Positions 28,021 through 36,171 of a stretch of 46,103 bases of DNA are shown piece by piece (the first letter of the stretch is position 1; each line of letters begins with the position of its first letter). Both the position numbers and the translations under genes were made by a program. This DNA is from Pseudomonadota bacterium. GTDB taxonomy: Bacteria > Pseudomonadota > Gammaproteobacteria > Burkholderiales > Thiobacillaceae. The stretch lies in NCBI GenBank assembly GCA_021802555.1, contig JAJZRU010000025.1:1-46103 (forward strand), written 5' to 3'. The notes under the pieces are model-generated. The model was given only the letters and a program-made list of their open reading frames with translations. It did no database searches and was not told where the DNA came from.

Positions 28021-29073
28021 TCAAAAAAGCACCGCCCAGGCGGCATAGAGGCCGGCCTGCGCTCCGACCGGGGCCCCGCCGGTTTTTAGGAAATCGAGCT
28101 TCCAGGACAGCGCGGGTTTGGGCCGGTAGACGATGCCCAGCAGGCGCCTCAATGACGGCGCGCGGTATTCCCTGGTTTGATAGCGCTCGCCTTGGGCGAC
28201 GATGAACCAGTGCCGGGTGAGGCGGTAAACGGCCTGAAGATAGCCCCCCTGCTCATGGCGGCGAGCAAGGGGAAGGTTGCTGCCGCGGATGTCCGTAACG
28301 TCGGCCTGAAAGCTCCAGCGCACCGCGCCCGTGGTGAATCCGCCATAGAGGCTGGCAAGCATCTGTTGCCCGCCGGTCAAGGGGAGATGGGCTATCTGGC
28401 AGGACAACCCCACGCGGTTTGATGACAGGGGATCCCAGGAATATCGGACGTCGACCCCGGCCACTTGGGAATAAGGCCGGGGCGTGTAATCGCCGGCTTT
28501 CCGGAAAGCGTCCTTGTCAGGCTCACCGTAAAGCTGCACGTCCCACACGCCGTCCAGGTTCCCCTGATAATTTAGCGAGGCGCCGGTGACATATTCCGGA
28601 AACGAGTAGTAGGTGGACAACGGCCGCTTCACGGTCCACACCAGGGGCGGCGCATGAAGGAGATTCCAATCCCCCACGGGCGTGAGCATCTTGCCCACGC
28701 GCAGCGTCAAAGAGGGGCGTAGATACAAGTCATCGTAAAGGCGTTCGACGGTCACCGTGCCGGAATTCGGAGCGCCGGGCTGCCCTGCCAGAGGCAACTG
28801 GTCGATCTCGGTTTCCGCGAAGGGGTTGAGGTAGCGGCCGAAATGCCCGGATAGGAACAGACTCAGATCCAGCGAGAGATTCGCGGGGGCCCCGTGCGGA
28901 GCATCGGCCTCCAGATTCGAATAGCCGGCCGCGTTGACGAGCCCGATGTTCCGCCCGCCGCCCAAATGGTAACTGGCTGCGGCATTGGCAAACACTGCGC
29001 CGCACGCCCACAGAATCAGGCAAGCAACCCCGATCCTGGCAAGGCGTGGCGCCAAAGTTTGAGGCCCCCACAT
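28021..29073 (-). CDS. Outer-membrane beta-barrel porin-like protein
   Basis: A 350-residue protein; signal peptide in ARIGVACLILWACGAVFANA. The rest alternates short amphipathic strands and turns (RPSLTLRVGKMLTPVGDWN, GVDVRYSWDPLSSNRVGLS, VRWSFQADVTDIRG) and ends in WAVLF with the C-terminal Phe expected by the BAM machinery. RVGKMLTPVGDWN resembles the phosphate/phosphonate-porin-like group seen beside PstS-like proteins. I chose ATG at 29073; ATG at 29109 adds 12 residues. First gene of a three-gene operon with PstS-like and GGDEF-EAL proteins. Confidence 0.78.
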   Translation of the reverse strand: MWGPQTLAPRLARIGVACLILWACGAVFANAAASYHLGGGRNIGLVNAAGYSNLEADAPHGAPANLSLDLSLFLSGHFGRYLNPFAETEIDQLPLAGQPGAPNSGTVTVERLYDDLYLRPSLTLRVGKMLTPVGDWNLLHAPPLVWTVKRPLSTYYSFPEYVTGASLNYQGNLDGVWDVQLYGEPDKDAFRKAGDYTPRPYSQVAGVDVRYSWDPLSSNRVGLSCQIAHLPLTGGQQMLASLYGGFTTGAVRWSFQADVTDIRGSNLPLARRHEQGGYLQAVYRLTRHWFIVAQGERYQTREYRAPSLRRLLGIVYRPKPALSWKLDFLKTGGAPVGAQAGLYAAWAVLF

Positions 29074-29135
29074 CCTTATTATGTTTGTCTCCGGTATCGC
29101 GACGGCCATCCTCGCTTGCCATCGTGCGGCGCACA

Positions 29136-29154
29136 GCCATATTCACTATATGGC
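29136..29154. promoter_or_regulatory. Operator-like inverted repeat GCCATAT-N5-ATATGGC
   Basis: A perfect 7-bp inverted repeat with a 5-base spacer, 27-63 bases upstream of the porin starts and in the expected promoter zone of the operon. Regulator unknown; no DNA-binding protein is encoded nearby. Confidence 0.45.
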
Positions 29155-29286
29155 AATTTTTCCCGCGGTGCATCGGCCGCGCTTACCTGCTTCAAACTAC
29201 TCAGAATCAATCACGATCCAAGTCCAGATAGGACACGAAGATGGGGTGAGGGGCATCGTTTGGGCGCTGCCCGGACCGGCTCGGCG

Positions 29287-29646
29287 TCACATGGTATAAA
29301 CGCCCTTGGCCGGTGATCGGCTTGCCAGGGCCCTGCCAGAGCTCGTAATGGCTTGCCTTAGCAGTGGTTCATCGGTAATCAGGGTGACGGTTCCATTCCA
29401 TTCTTCGTTGGCCAGCATTGCCGCCGTCCAGGGGCTGTTTCTGCCAACGGCGTGCAACTGAATATGCCGCAGCCGATAAAGCCCGCGGTTGTCTATTCCC
29501 AAGGCCAGTGTACGATCCAGAAGTTTCTGAACCATGGGATCCGCCGCGTCAAAATCGAACACCGGGAACGGGTCGTGCCGCTCGAGCGATACAAACCCAA
29601 ACGGGGGATATCCAAAAAAAGCTGGCCAGTATCCTGGCCTCACCAA
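29287..29646 (-). CDS. Small protein of unknown function, paralogue of next gene
   Basis: The conserved part DFDAADPMVQKLLDRTLALGIDNRG... aligns with the neighbouring gene product (DDPRIRDLMRRAERLSIDQRG...), and later MLANEEWNGTVTLITDEP aligns with LMDDDGAGQMTIVTSMA, so both are real and related. The start is uncertain: TTG/GTG at 29646/29643 (AGGA upstream) gives about 118 residues and lies 23 bases after the upstream stop; the open frame continues to 29844 without an ATG matching the paralogue. No signal peptide or catalytic motif is visible. Function unknown. Confidence 0.5.
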   Translation of the reverse strand: MVRPGYWPAFFGYPPFGFVSLERHDPFPVFDFDAADPMVQKLLDRTLALGIDNRGLYRLRHIQLHAVGRNSPWTAAMLANEEWNGTVTLITDEPLLRQAITSSGRALASRSPAKGVYTM

Positions 29647-29668
29647 AGGTCCAGTCCTGAATGGGCTC

Positions 29669-30079
29669 TCAATAGGGGCTATCGTCAGGTGCGTGCGGCT
29701 TGTACGTAAAATGGGACACAAATATCTTTCCCCGATCCTCCGCACGATGCCCGGCCCGGCAATCAAGTACCGTACCCAAGACCAATTCTGCCGGGTAAGG
29801 AGGAATACGAGGTTTTTCAATAATGACGGCGTCGTCAGACGCAAAAGCCATGCTGGTCACGATCGTCATCTGTCCAGCACCATCGTCATCCATAAGCAAT
29901 CCGGGAAGAGAAGCTGTCGCGTGATTCCAGCTTGGCCTGATGAGAACGGGTTTGGGAGCCTTGCCGCCGCGCTGATCGATCGACAAGCGTTCCGCTCGGC
30001 GCATGAGATCCCGTATTCGCGGATCGTCCCACTGGACATCGGAGCTTTCGCGATAGGGTTCGTTTGTATTGGATGTCAT
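29669..30079 (-). CDS. Small protein of unknown function, tandem paralogue
   Basis: A 136-residue soluble protein. ATG at 30079 has an excellent ribosome-binding site (GGAGAGGAAAA), which decides the start against upstream in-frame codons. The core DDPRIRDLMRRAERLSIDQRG, then SLPGLLMDDDGAGQMTIVTSMA, is shared with the gene downstream, so this is a two-copy family made by tandem duplication and divergence. Base composition is lower in GC than the chromosome to the left. I do not recognise the family. Confidence 0.6.
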   Translation of the reverse strand: MTSNTNEPYRESSDVQWDDPRIRDLMRRAERLSIDQRGGKAPKPVLIRPSWNHATASLPGLLMDDDGAGQMTIVTSMAFASDDAVIIEKPRIPPYPAELVLGTVLDCRAGHRAEDRGKIFVSHFTYKPHAPDDSPY

Positions 30080-30816
30080 TTTTCCTCTCCGCAAAACTCG
30101 AATACATTCTCTCGTTGTTTCAGTCGTTTCCGGCCCCGCAAAGGGCTCTGCCAGCTCGCTTCCAAACACTCTTCAGCCGGCACGAACAAGCCTGCTTTAG
30201 CGCATCGAAACCACGCAAGTTTTATTCCTCGTAAAGGACCTTCGGAAGCCAGCCCGGACGGAGCAAAACAACGTTATGCAAGCCTTTTCGTGGGCTGCGA
30301 ATGTCGATTATTTGCCTCTGACGTCGGCAATTCGTAAGCACTCGGCGCGGCGACCTTGCGTGACGCTGGTGGTGATGCGTCGAAGAGTTCGCGGGCGTCG
30401 CGGTCGGCGATGCCGAAGTGGGTCTGCCGCAGCGCCATCTTCGCATCGACGCCGGCGCGGAAACCGTATGGCCACTGGAGCACATCCGCCTCGAAGATCT
30501 GGCCGATCACCCGCGGTGCCGCCGCGTTCAACGGGCTCGACGCGGCCGCTTGGCTACGCGAAACTCTGGAGAAATCTCCAACCTGCCGTCACAGCGAAAT
30601 CGATTCGCAGTTGCCGTTCAGGCGCCGCGCATAACATGCCCTCCCAGCGCCGCCAAGTGGAGCGCCCGAACGCTCACTGTGAGCGCACGCGGGTGAGCCA
30701 CACGCCCGACATCGTCAGAAAAGTGTCAGGAAGACGCCCGAACGCCAGCGTTGGCGCGCCGGGGCACTTAGGAGTGAAGTCGTATTCGTATTGATTGATT
30801 TAGAAGGGGTTTTATC
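30080..30816. other. Region without a supported gene; possible remnant frame
   Basis: About 740 bases. A minus-strand frame at 30274-30531 (ADVLQWPYGFRAGVDAKM, then ALRQTHFGIADRDARELFDA) reads like a protein but has only a TTG start and no recognised family, so it may be a gene remnant. Two inverted repeats at 30671-30685 and about 30741-30754 are each preceded by GCCCGAACGC. This is the chromosomal flank of the integrated element. Confidence 0.35.
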
Positions 30817-30867
<51 letters not shown>

Positions 30868-30910
30868 AAGTATTTATAACTAATTGTTTTTATTAGTGTT
30901 ATTTTGATAT

Positions 30911-30961
30911 TTGGACACGAAATCGTGCAATTTTTTGATTCAATTGGACAAAAATTGGACA
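30911..30961 (+). repeat. Three TTGGACA direct repeats beside the attachment site
   Basis: TTGGACA occurs at 30911-30917, 30944-30950 and 30955-30961, within 100 bases of the tRNA remnant. Repeats of this kind near att sites can be arm-type binding sites for an integrase or excisionase; no such protein is in the window. Confidence 0.35.
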
Positions 30962-31047
30962 CGCGGAAACCCACCGAAGAAGCGTAGCACCCACCAGCTC
31001 CATCCGTTTCTCGATCGCCTGCACGCCATGTCAATCACACGCAGCAC
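30940..31047 (-). CDS. Doubtful 35-residue frame near the element end
   Basis: A GTG at 31047 follows a strong GGAGGTGAAAACC ribosome-binding site and opens a frame ending ...FGGFPRVQFLSN. The product is tryptophan/arginine-rich and matches nothing I know. It may be a relic, for example of an integrase gene, or spurious. Confidence 0.2.
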   Translation of the reverse strand: MLRVIDMACRRSRNGWSWWVLRFFGGFPRVQFLSN

Positions 31048-31133
31048 GGTTTTCACCTCCAAGGGAATGATGAAAGGGCAGCAAATCGGTTTGCATTGCC
31101 AACATCTATGGAGAGCCCTGACGATTGTCGGCA

Positions 31134-31715
31134 TCAGATCAACTCCGCCGCCTCACGGACTCGCTGAGCGGTCACAGGGAGTCCGCCACGCTCTAGCACT
31201 TGAGCAAAGTCTTCAGGGGTAGCCTCTGGCTTTTTCCACCGGCTACGCATTCGCTTGAAGGCGGCTATCGCAACGAGTGGGTCAAGGTCCCACTGGTTAA
31301 TGATGAACTTGTCCGGATCGACCACCTCGATGCCGTATGGGGCCGTGATCTTTGTCGGAAAATCACGTAGGTTCACCGTGACAATGCAGTCTGCGTGGCC
31401 GGCAATGGCTGCCGCGAGAACATGTGCATCGTTCGGATCGGGAAGCGTCAAGCTTGCAACGAGCGCCTTCCAAGCACTTTCCGGCACCTCCCAGTCTGGC
31501 ACCGCCTCGCGCATGCTATCGCGGCGCACCCCGAGCTTGCCTTTCAATTCTGGGCGCCGTTCCTCGATCGCCGTGACCCACTCCTGCTCGATCTGGGTCG
31601 TCCATTTCGCAGCGAACAGGCCTGCGCTAGCCAAACTCATAAGCGAATCGGTCATGGCAATCGGATAAAGGACGCACGCATCCAGCAGGGCCGTATAGCG
31701 TGCGTTGCCAGCCAT
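31134..31715 (-). CDS. PIN-domain toxin (ribonuclease-like)
   Basis: A 193-residue protein. The N-terminal strand YTALLDACVLYP carries the first PIN-domain aspartate (D12), and DPNDAHVLAAAIAGHADCIVTVNLRDFP holds the conserved acidic centre and final strand. PIN toxins cut tRNA or mRNA. It is longer than typical VapC (about 130), with a C-terminal extension of about 50 residues, like the group paired with excisionase-type HTH antitoxins. It begins four bases after the antitoxin gene, so both are one transcript. Confidence 0.82.
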   Translation of the reverse strand: MAGNARYTALLDACVLYPIAMTDSLMSLASAGLFAAKWTTQIEQEWVTAIEERRPELKGKLGVRRDSMREAVPDWEVPESAWKALVASLTLPDPNDAHVLAAAIAGHADCIVTVNLRDFPTKITAPYGIEVVDPDKFIINQWDLDPLVAIAAFKRMRSRWKKPEATPEDFAQVLERGGLPVTAQRVREAAELI

Positions 31716-31719
31716 GTCG

Positions 31720-32190
31720 TCAGTAATCCAGCCCTAATTCCCGGGCGTTATCGGCCATTCGATCGAGAGCCGCGGCTTGTTTCTCACGCATCTTGCGAGC
31801 ATACGCCACTAGGTCCTCGAAGGCGATGCGTCGATGTGTGCCAACCATTCGATGCGGCAGCCTGCCTTCGTCAATCTCCTTGATGACAAACGGGCGCGAC
31901 ACATTGAGGAAGTGAGCCGCCTCAACTGTCGTGAACTCCTGCTTCGCAGGCATAAGCGTGATCGGGCGCCCCTCGCTTATCGCGCCAAGCAGCTGACCGA
32001 TTAGTTTCAGTGCCGCCGGCGGCACGTCCACCGAAGGATGTTCCCCAGTGTCAGTGGTGAGCGTGATTGCGGCCGCCCTGGAGTGATCCAAGGCTTCCAT
32101 AATGCAACGTTGTGCGACGCGAGCCATTTCCATCTCTTGCTCCGACATTGGCGGGGGCACCACCTCTCGAACTCGATCTACGGTACGCAT
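31720..32190 (-). CDS. Excisionase-type helix-turn-helix antitoxin
   Basis: A 156-residue protein. FTTVEAAHFLNVSRPFVIKEIDEGRLPHRMVGTHRRIAFEDLVAY is a MerR/excisionase-like HTH (HTH_17) at about residues 88-132, probably the DNA-binding part that autorepresses the operon. I chose ATG at 32190 because AAAGGAG lies 7 bases upstream; ATG at 32226 has no such site. The repeated GCATTTG/GTTTGTTG elements upstream (about 32226-32260) could be its operator. Partner of the PIN protein immediately downstream. Confidence 0.78.
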   Translation of the reverse strand: MRTVDRVREVVPPPMSEQEMEMARVAQRCIMEALDHSRAAAITLTTDTGEHPSVDVPPAALKLIGQLLGAISEGRPITLMPAKQEFTTVEAAHFLNVSRPFVIKEIDEGRLPHRMVGTHRRIAFEDLVAYARKMREKQAAALDRMADNARELGLDY

Positions 32191-32581
32191 CCCAATACTC
32201 CTTTGCTCCGCGTCAACGTCATACATTATGGTCAACAAATGCCGCAAATGCAACAAACGCAGTAAACGTCTCCCCCTATGTTGCGATGGATATCGGGCGC
32301 TGGTTCGTTCCTGGCAAGCAATGGGATAGACGCCCCACCCTACAGCAGCATCGATAGCTTTGCCTGTAGCGTAGTTTTCTGAAGTCCGAAAAAGCTGGTG
32401 GGTGTACCGCCAAAGTACCGCCAAATCTCTGCGCTTTGAGCGTGCTGCGGGACGCGCCCGAGCCACCTACCTCGAAGAATGTGAAGAGGCCGGGCAGCGG
32501 CCCGACGGTAAGTTCCTGAGAGACTCTCTATTGCTTGGTTGTTTATTGATACATGGAAGTCGCCGCAGAAGTCGCTGTTTG

Positions 32582-33187
32582 CTAATGCGCATCTCCGTTA
32601 GGATCGCCCCCCGGACCCAGACCGGCCAACTTTGAATCAGGTTCCCACTCTGAAGCCCCTTCTTTTAGGCGACGAATTTGGTCTGTCCTTTGCAGCTCCC
32701 GACGTTCCAGCTCTTTTACATCAGCACGTAGCTCGCGAATATCCTCAAGCTCAGCCCAAACCCTACGAAGCAGAAACATCGCTAGCGCAAGCGACCCGAC
32801 GGCGATGGCAAACGCCCACGGCTTAGGGGCGTTTCCGCCGTCTCTTATAAACATCGGCAAATTAGCTGCTAATCCAGCCACCCCAAGCAGTGTTGCACGG
32901 TACCAAAACCAATGAAGTCGCACTTGGATTGCAGACTCTAGCCCGCGGTGTTGTTTGTAGTTAATCCCGGGCAGGTCGGTCAGGTCTGAAAGTTTGCTGT
33001 AAACGGTCATGGAAAACGCCCACACGACGCCTAGCAGGACCGTTGAGTATTTTAAAAAAGAGATCAACGTCCCGCTTGGCAACACCTCGGAAATCCAAAA
33101 GCCGCAGCTAGCACCTGCTGTCACCACGAGCGCACCGATGATGACTGTTTTAAGAATGCTAAATCTATGGCGCTGCTTAATGCTCAT
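32582..33187 (-). CDS. Four-helix membrane protein of a two-gene unit
   Basis: A 201-residue protein with hydrophobic segments at about 11-33, 41-63, 95-114 and 124-144, then a coiled-coil-like cytoplasmic tail (LEDIRELRADVKELERRELQRTDQIRRLKEG, about 147-177). ATG at 33187 overlaps the stop of the preceding gene (ATGA), so the two are coupled. I recognise no family. Small multi-helix membrane proteins coupled to a soluble partner inside defence islands are often effectors that damage the membrane in phage defence (for example KwaA of Kiwa), but order and sequence here do not let me equate it with a named system. Confidence 0.72.
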   Translation of the reverse strand: MSIKQRHRFSILKTVIIGALVVTAGASCGFWISEVLPSGTLISFLKYSTVLLGVVWAFSMTVYSKLSDLTDLPGINYKQHRGLESAIQVRLHWFWYRATLLGVAGLAANLPMFIRDGGNAPKPWAFAIAVGSLALAMFLLRRVWAELEDIRELRADVKELERRELQRTDQIRRLKEGASEWEPDSKLAGLGPGGDPNGDAH

Positions 33188-34155
33188 GGCTCAACGATCT
33201 TCTTTTCCAGCAATTCCAATAGCCATTCCCTCATTTTCTTGAACAGTTCATCAGGATTTGGAATGCCGGCACGGGCTTCAACACGAATTGGCGCGGATAA
33301 CTTCAATTGGTTGCCAACGACATGTCCACCGCCGACTAAATTCAACCTAACCTGGTCTTCGTCAATGTGGCGGATTGCAAGGGCGATATTGTCCAGAAGC
33401 TTGTGGCCTTTTGCTGTCGTCTTATGCTTGTATCGGATTCGAAGGCTGACCTCGATATTGCCGTCCAGAGCGTCAGCAAGTTTCATCGAATCGAGCCTGT
33501 CACCAATGATCTGCCGGACCATATCCAATCCAATTCCACTGTAGGTCAAGGCCCTCTCTTTGGTAACTTCGCGGTCTTCGGCGATCTCTTGCGACTCGAT
33601 CAGCGGTGCACCAATTTCGACCTCTTTGACATGAGCCTTTTGGATTCGATCTTTGGTTGCAGCAGCTATTTGGTCGGATAGTCCTACTGCGTTCCCACTT
33701 TCCAGCACACCAGCCTGTGAAAATATCCAGTTAATGTGATTCTCGATATGCTTGGCGCCCAATGCATTAGACTGAATGACGACTACATGGTTTGCAGAAA
33801 GTCCGAAGTAGCAAATTCCTTCTAGGAATTCTCTTCTTTTATCGTTCTCTCCTTTTGGCGGAGCCACCTGTTCAATGGTTAGGGTCTCAGCGTCATCATC
33901 TTCAGTAACGGTCAACTGGTGTGTTCCGCGTTCATATGAGGCAAAAATTCCGACCAGCATATTGGCATGCTGTCGATGATAGATAATCGAGCGTACATAG
34001 CGCTGATCCTCGCCAAGAACTTCCTTTCGATCCCCAATGCGATGCAATTTTTTAAGAGCGTGTGCAAGCTTTGCTTGAATGGTTGGTGAATCTCTATTGT
34101 TTAAGAAAACGGCTTGCTTTAGATATGCGCGCTTTGTGATGGCTTCCCGTGACAT
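33184..34155 (-). CDS. Unknown cytoplasmic partner of the membrane protein
   Basis: A 323-residue soluble protein; ATG at 34155 with AAGGAGTGAGGAAG upstream (GTG at 34164 is the outer alternative). Notable segments: SREAITKRAYLKQAVFLNNR, RREFLEGICYFGLSANHVVVIQSNALGAKHIENHINWIF, and a repeated-strand C-terminal part ending in a charged helix. The FLEGICYFG...HVVVIQS...E.HINW stretch recalls DUF4747-like proteins, a family of unknown function; this is from memory and unverified. Base composition is clearly more A/T-rich than the flanking genes, pointing to separate acquisition. Coupled to the membrane gene by a 4-base overlap. Confidence 0.65.
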   Translation of the reverse strand: MSREAITKRAYLKQAVFLNNRDSPTIQAKLAHALKKLHRIGDRKEVLGEDQRYVRSIIYHRQHANMLVGIFASYERGTHQLTVTEDDDAETLTIEQVAPPKGENDKRREFLEGICYFGLSANHVVVIQSNALGAKHIENHINWIFSQAGVLESGNAVGLSDQIAAATKDRIQKAHVKEVEIGAPLIESQEIAEDREVTKERALTYSGIGLDMVRQIIGDRLDSMKLADALDGNIEVSLRIRYKHKTTAKGHKLLDNIALAIRHIDEDQVRLNLVGGGHVVGNQLKLSAPIRVEARAGIPNPDELFKKMREWLLELLEKKIVEP

Positions 34156-34201
34156 CTTCCTCACTCCTTATCATTAAAAATATCTAGGCTGTTATTGCTG
34201 A

Positions 34202-35191
34202 CTATGTCGGCGGGGAGGGGATCGCCGTCAGCGACATGACGCGCCGGCGGAAGTCGTCATACTCGGCACCCTGGCGCGAGACCAATTCTGTGAGGGAGTA
34301 GAAACGATCAGTTGAGGGCGACTCGCTGCGGGCCTTCGTCATGTCCAGGCGCGACACGTTGACCACGGTCCAACATTCCGTGAAGCCGCGCCGCCGGGCC
34401 TTCTGATGGCTTTTCTCGGCCTCGCCGATCCGGTTGTGGATGTTGGATATGTCCTTGCCACTCTTGACCTCGATGGCGACGACATTGCGATAGTCCTGGT
34501 GCGCCATCTCTTCCCGAATGATGATGTCGGGATCGGCTGCGAACTCGATCAGGAACGGCCGCCCGGTTGCGCTATTGACCTCCATCGCGCTCTCGCGCAC
34601 CTCGGCCATGGCGTGCGCGACGATCTCCCGGATGATCTCGAACACCAAGACGATGCCTGCCGTTCCTCGCGCGTTGTTCGCGCCGCCGCGCAGCTGGGGG
34701 CCAACCGTCAGCAAGGTCAGGTCATCCAGCAATTCCCGGCTCAGGCGCAGCGGCCCAACACCATCGAGCAGGAAGGAGGCGGCCTCGCAGAAAGCCGCGC
34801 ACAAGTCGGACAGGTCGGCGGCAGCGTCCTTGCTGATCTTCCCCTTGGTCTCCATACCCTTGAAGTAGCCGACACCGAAACCCTTGTCGGACCCGTAGAA
34901 CTCTTTCTGGCTGTACCCCATGAGCAGGCGGTAATAGCCAAGGAGATAAGGGTTCTTCTGCAGCACGGCGGGCACTGCGAAAAGCAGCTCGCCGCGCAGG
35001 CCATACTGCGCCATCGCGGCCAGGTCGGCCGGCTTCACGAACTGCGCCAGCTGTTGATCCAGCTCGGTGATGTCCATGTCGCGCACGGTTTCGAGCAGGG
35101 CGCTCTGCAGGTAGACGGCACGGAAGCGTTTGAGCGCGAAGGCGAAGCCAAGCTGCAACTCCGGCGCGGGGAATGTAAATTTGCCGGTCAT
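34202..35191 (-). CDS. XcyI-family type II restriction endonuclease
   Basis: A 329-residue protein. The layout FRAVYLQSALLETVRDMDI, GYYRLLMGYSQKEFYG, LTLLTVGPQLRGGANN and FLIEFAADPDIIIRE resembles the XcyI/Cfr9I group. The catalytic PD-(D/E)xK core is PD at 221-222 and E241-V-K243. Members cut CCCGGG. ATG overlaps the methyltransferase stop (ATGA), so the methylase is made first. No controller protein precedes the pair. The predicted site is inferred from the family. Confidence 0.8.
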   Translation of the reverse strand: MTGKFTFPAPELQLGFAFALKRFRAVYLQSALLETVRDMDITELDQQLAQFVKPADLAAMAQYGLRGELLFAVPAVLQKNPYLLGYYRLLMGYSQKEFYGSDKGFGVGYFKGMETKGKISKDAAADLSDLCAAFCEAASFLLDGVGPLRLSRELLDDLTLLTVGPQLRGGANNARGTAGIVLVFEIIREIVAHAMAEVRESAMEVNSATGRPFLIEFAADPDIIIREEMAHQDYRNVVAIEVKSGKDISNIHNRIGEAEKSHQKARRRGFTECWTVVNVSRLDMTKARSESPSTDRFYSLTELVSRQGAEYDDFRRRVMSLTAIPSPPT

Positions 35192-36093
35192 GCTGCTGCG
35201 ATCCTTATCACGTTGCTGTCCTGGCCCTGCAGGCGCTCGGCGGCGAGCGCGACATACTCAGGGTTCAGCTCGATGCCGATGTACTGGCGGTTTTCCTCCT
35301 GGCACACAAGGCCCACGGTGCCCGATCCGAAAAACGGGTCCAGCACGTAGTCGCCTGGCCGCGTCGATGCCTGAATGCACGGGCGGATCAGGCCTGGCGG
35401 GAAGGTCGCAAAATGCGCGCCAGCGAAAGGGCGGGTGTTCACGTTCCAGACGGAACGCCGATTGCGCATCCCGCCGCCATCCGCGACTTCGCGCACGGCT
35501 TGCCAGTCGTAGAAATACCGCTCCGACTTGGTGAGCATGAACAGGAACTCATGCGAGCGCGCCGGGCGATCCTTGACGCTTTCCGGCATCGCGTTCGGCT
35601 TGTGCCAAACGACATCGCTGCGCAGATACCAGCCATCGGCCTGCAGGGCGAAGGCTAGACGCCAAGGAATGCCGATCAGGTCCTTCGGCTTCAAGCCCTC
35701 CGGGGTGTCTGGGCGCACGTCCATCGCCCGCGCCGGGTTCTTTTTGTCCGGTGCGCGATAACCACGGTTGCCGCTCGTGTAGCCGTCGCCGATGTTGAGC
35801 CATAGTGTGCCGTCATCAGCCAGGACGCGCCTGACCTCGGCGAAGATCGAAACCAGCCGGTGCAGGAACTGCTGCATGGTGCCTTCCAGGCCGATCTGTT
35901 CTTCGATGCCGTAATCCCGAAGGCCCCAATAGGGCGGGGAGGTGACAACGCACCGCACCGAACCGGCCGGCAGTCGCCGCAGCACGGTTAACGCGTCCCC
36001 CTCGAAGATCGTGGAGCCGCGCACGGATAGCGGCCCCGGGCGCTTGATTCGCGCGACGCCTGGCGCATGTGCGGCCGGCTGTTCTTTTGCCAT
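35188..36093 (-). CDS. N4-cytosine DNA methyltransferase of the XcyI-like system
   Basis: A 301-residue enzyme. Catalytic motif IV TSPPYW at 51-56 lies N-terminal and the AdoMet motif DPFFGSGTVGL lies near the C-terminus, the beta-class order used by N4-cytosine methyltransferases such as M.XcyI/M.Cfr9I. It would protect the host at the cognate (probably CCCGGG) site. ATG at 36093. Chromosomal sequence in this window contains CCCGGG repeatedly, so methylation would be needed. Confidence 0.88.
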   Translation of the reverse strand: MAKEQPAAHAPGVARIKRPGPLSVRGSTIFEGDALTVLRRLPAGSVRCVVTSPPYWGLRDYGIEEQIGLEGTMQQFLHRLVSIFAEVRRVLADDGTLWLNIGDGYTSGNRGYRAPDKKNPARAMDVRPDTPEGLKPKDLIGIPWRLAFALQADGWYLRSDVVWHKPNAMPESVKDRPARSHEFLFMLTKSERYFYDWQAVREVADGGGMRNRRSVWNVNTRPFAGAHFATFPPGLIRPCIQASTRPGDYVLDPFFGSGTVGLVCQEENRQYIGIELNPEYVALAAERLQGQDSNVIRIAAA

Positions 36094-36171
36094 TGTGTCG
36101 GTCTCCCTCAGTCGTTACGCGGCAGCACCACGCCGCAATGTTTATCGATGGTCGTTCTCGATACCCCGTAA

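Noticed and set aside
32379-32581. Gene between the HTH antitoxin and the membrane protein
   Set aside because: The frame upstream of the antitoxin start lacks a good initiation site; only a short GTACCGCCAAA direct repeat is visible.
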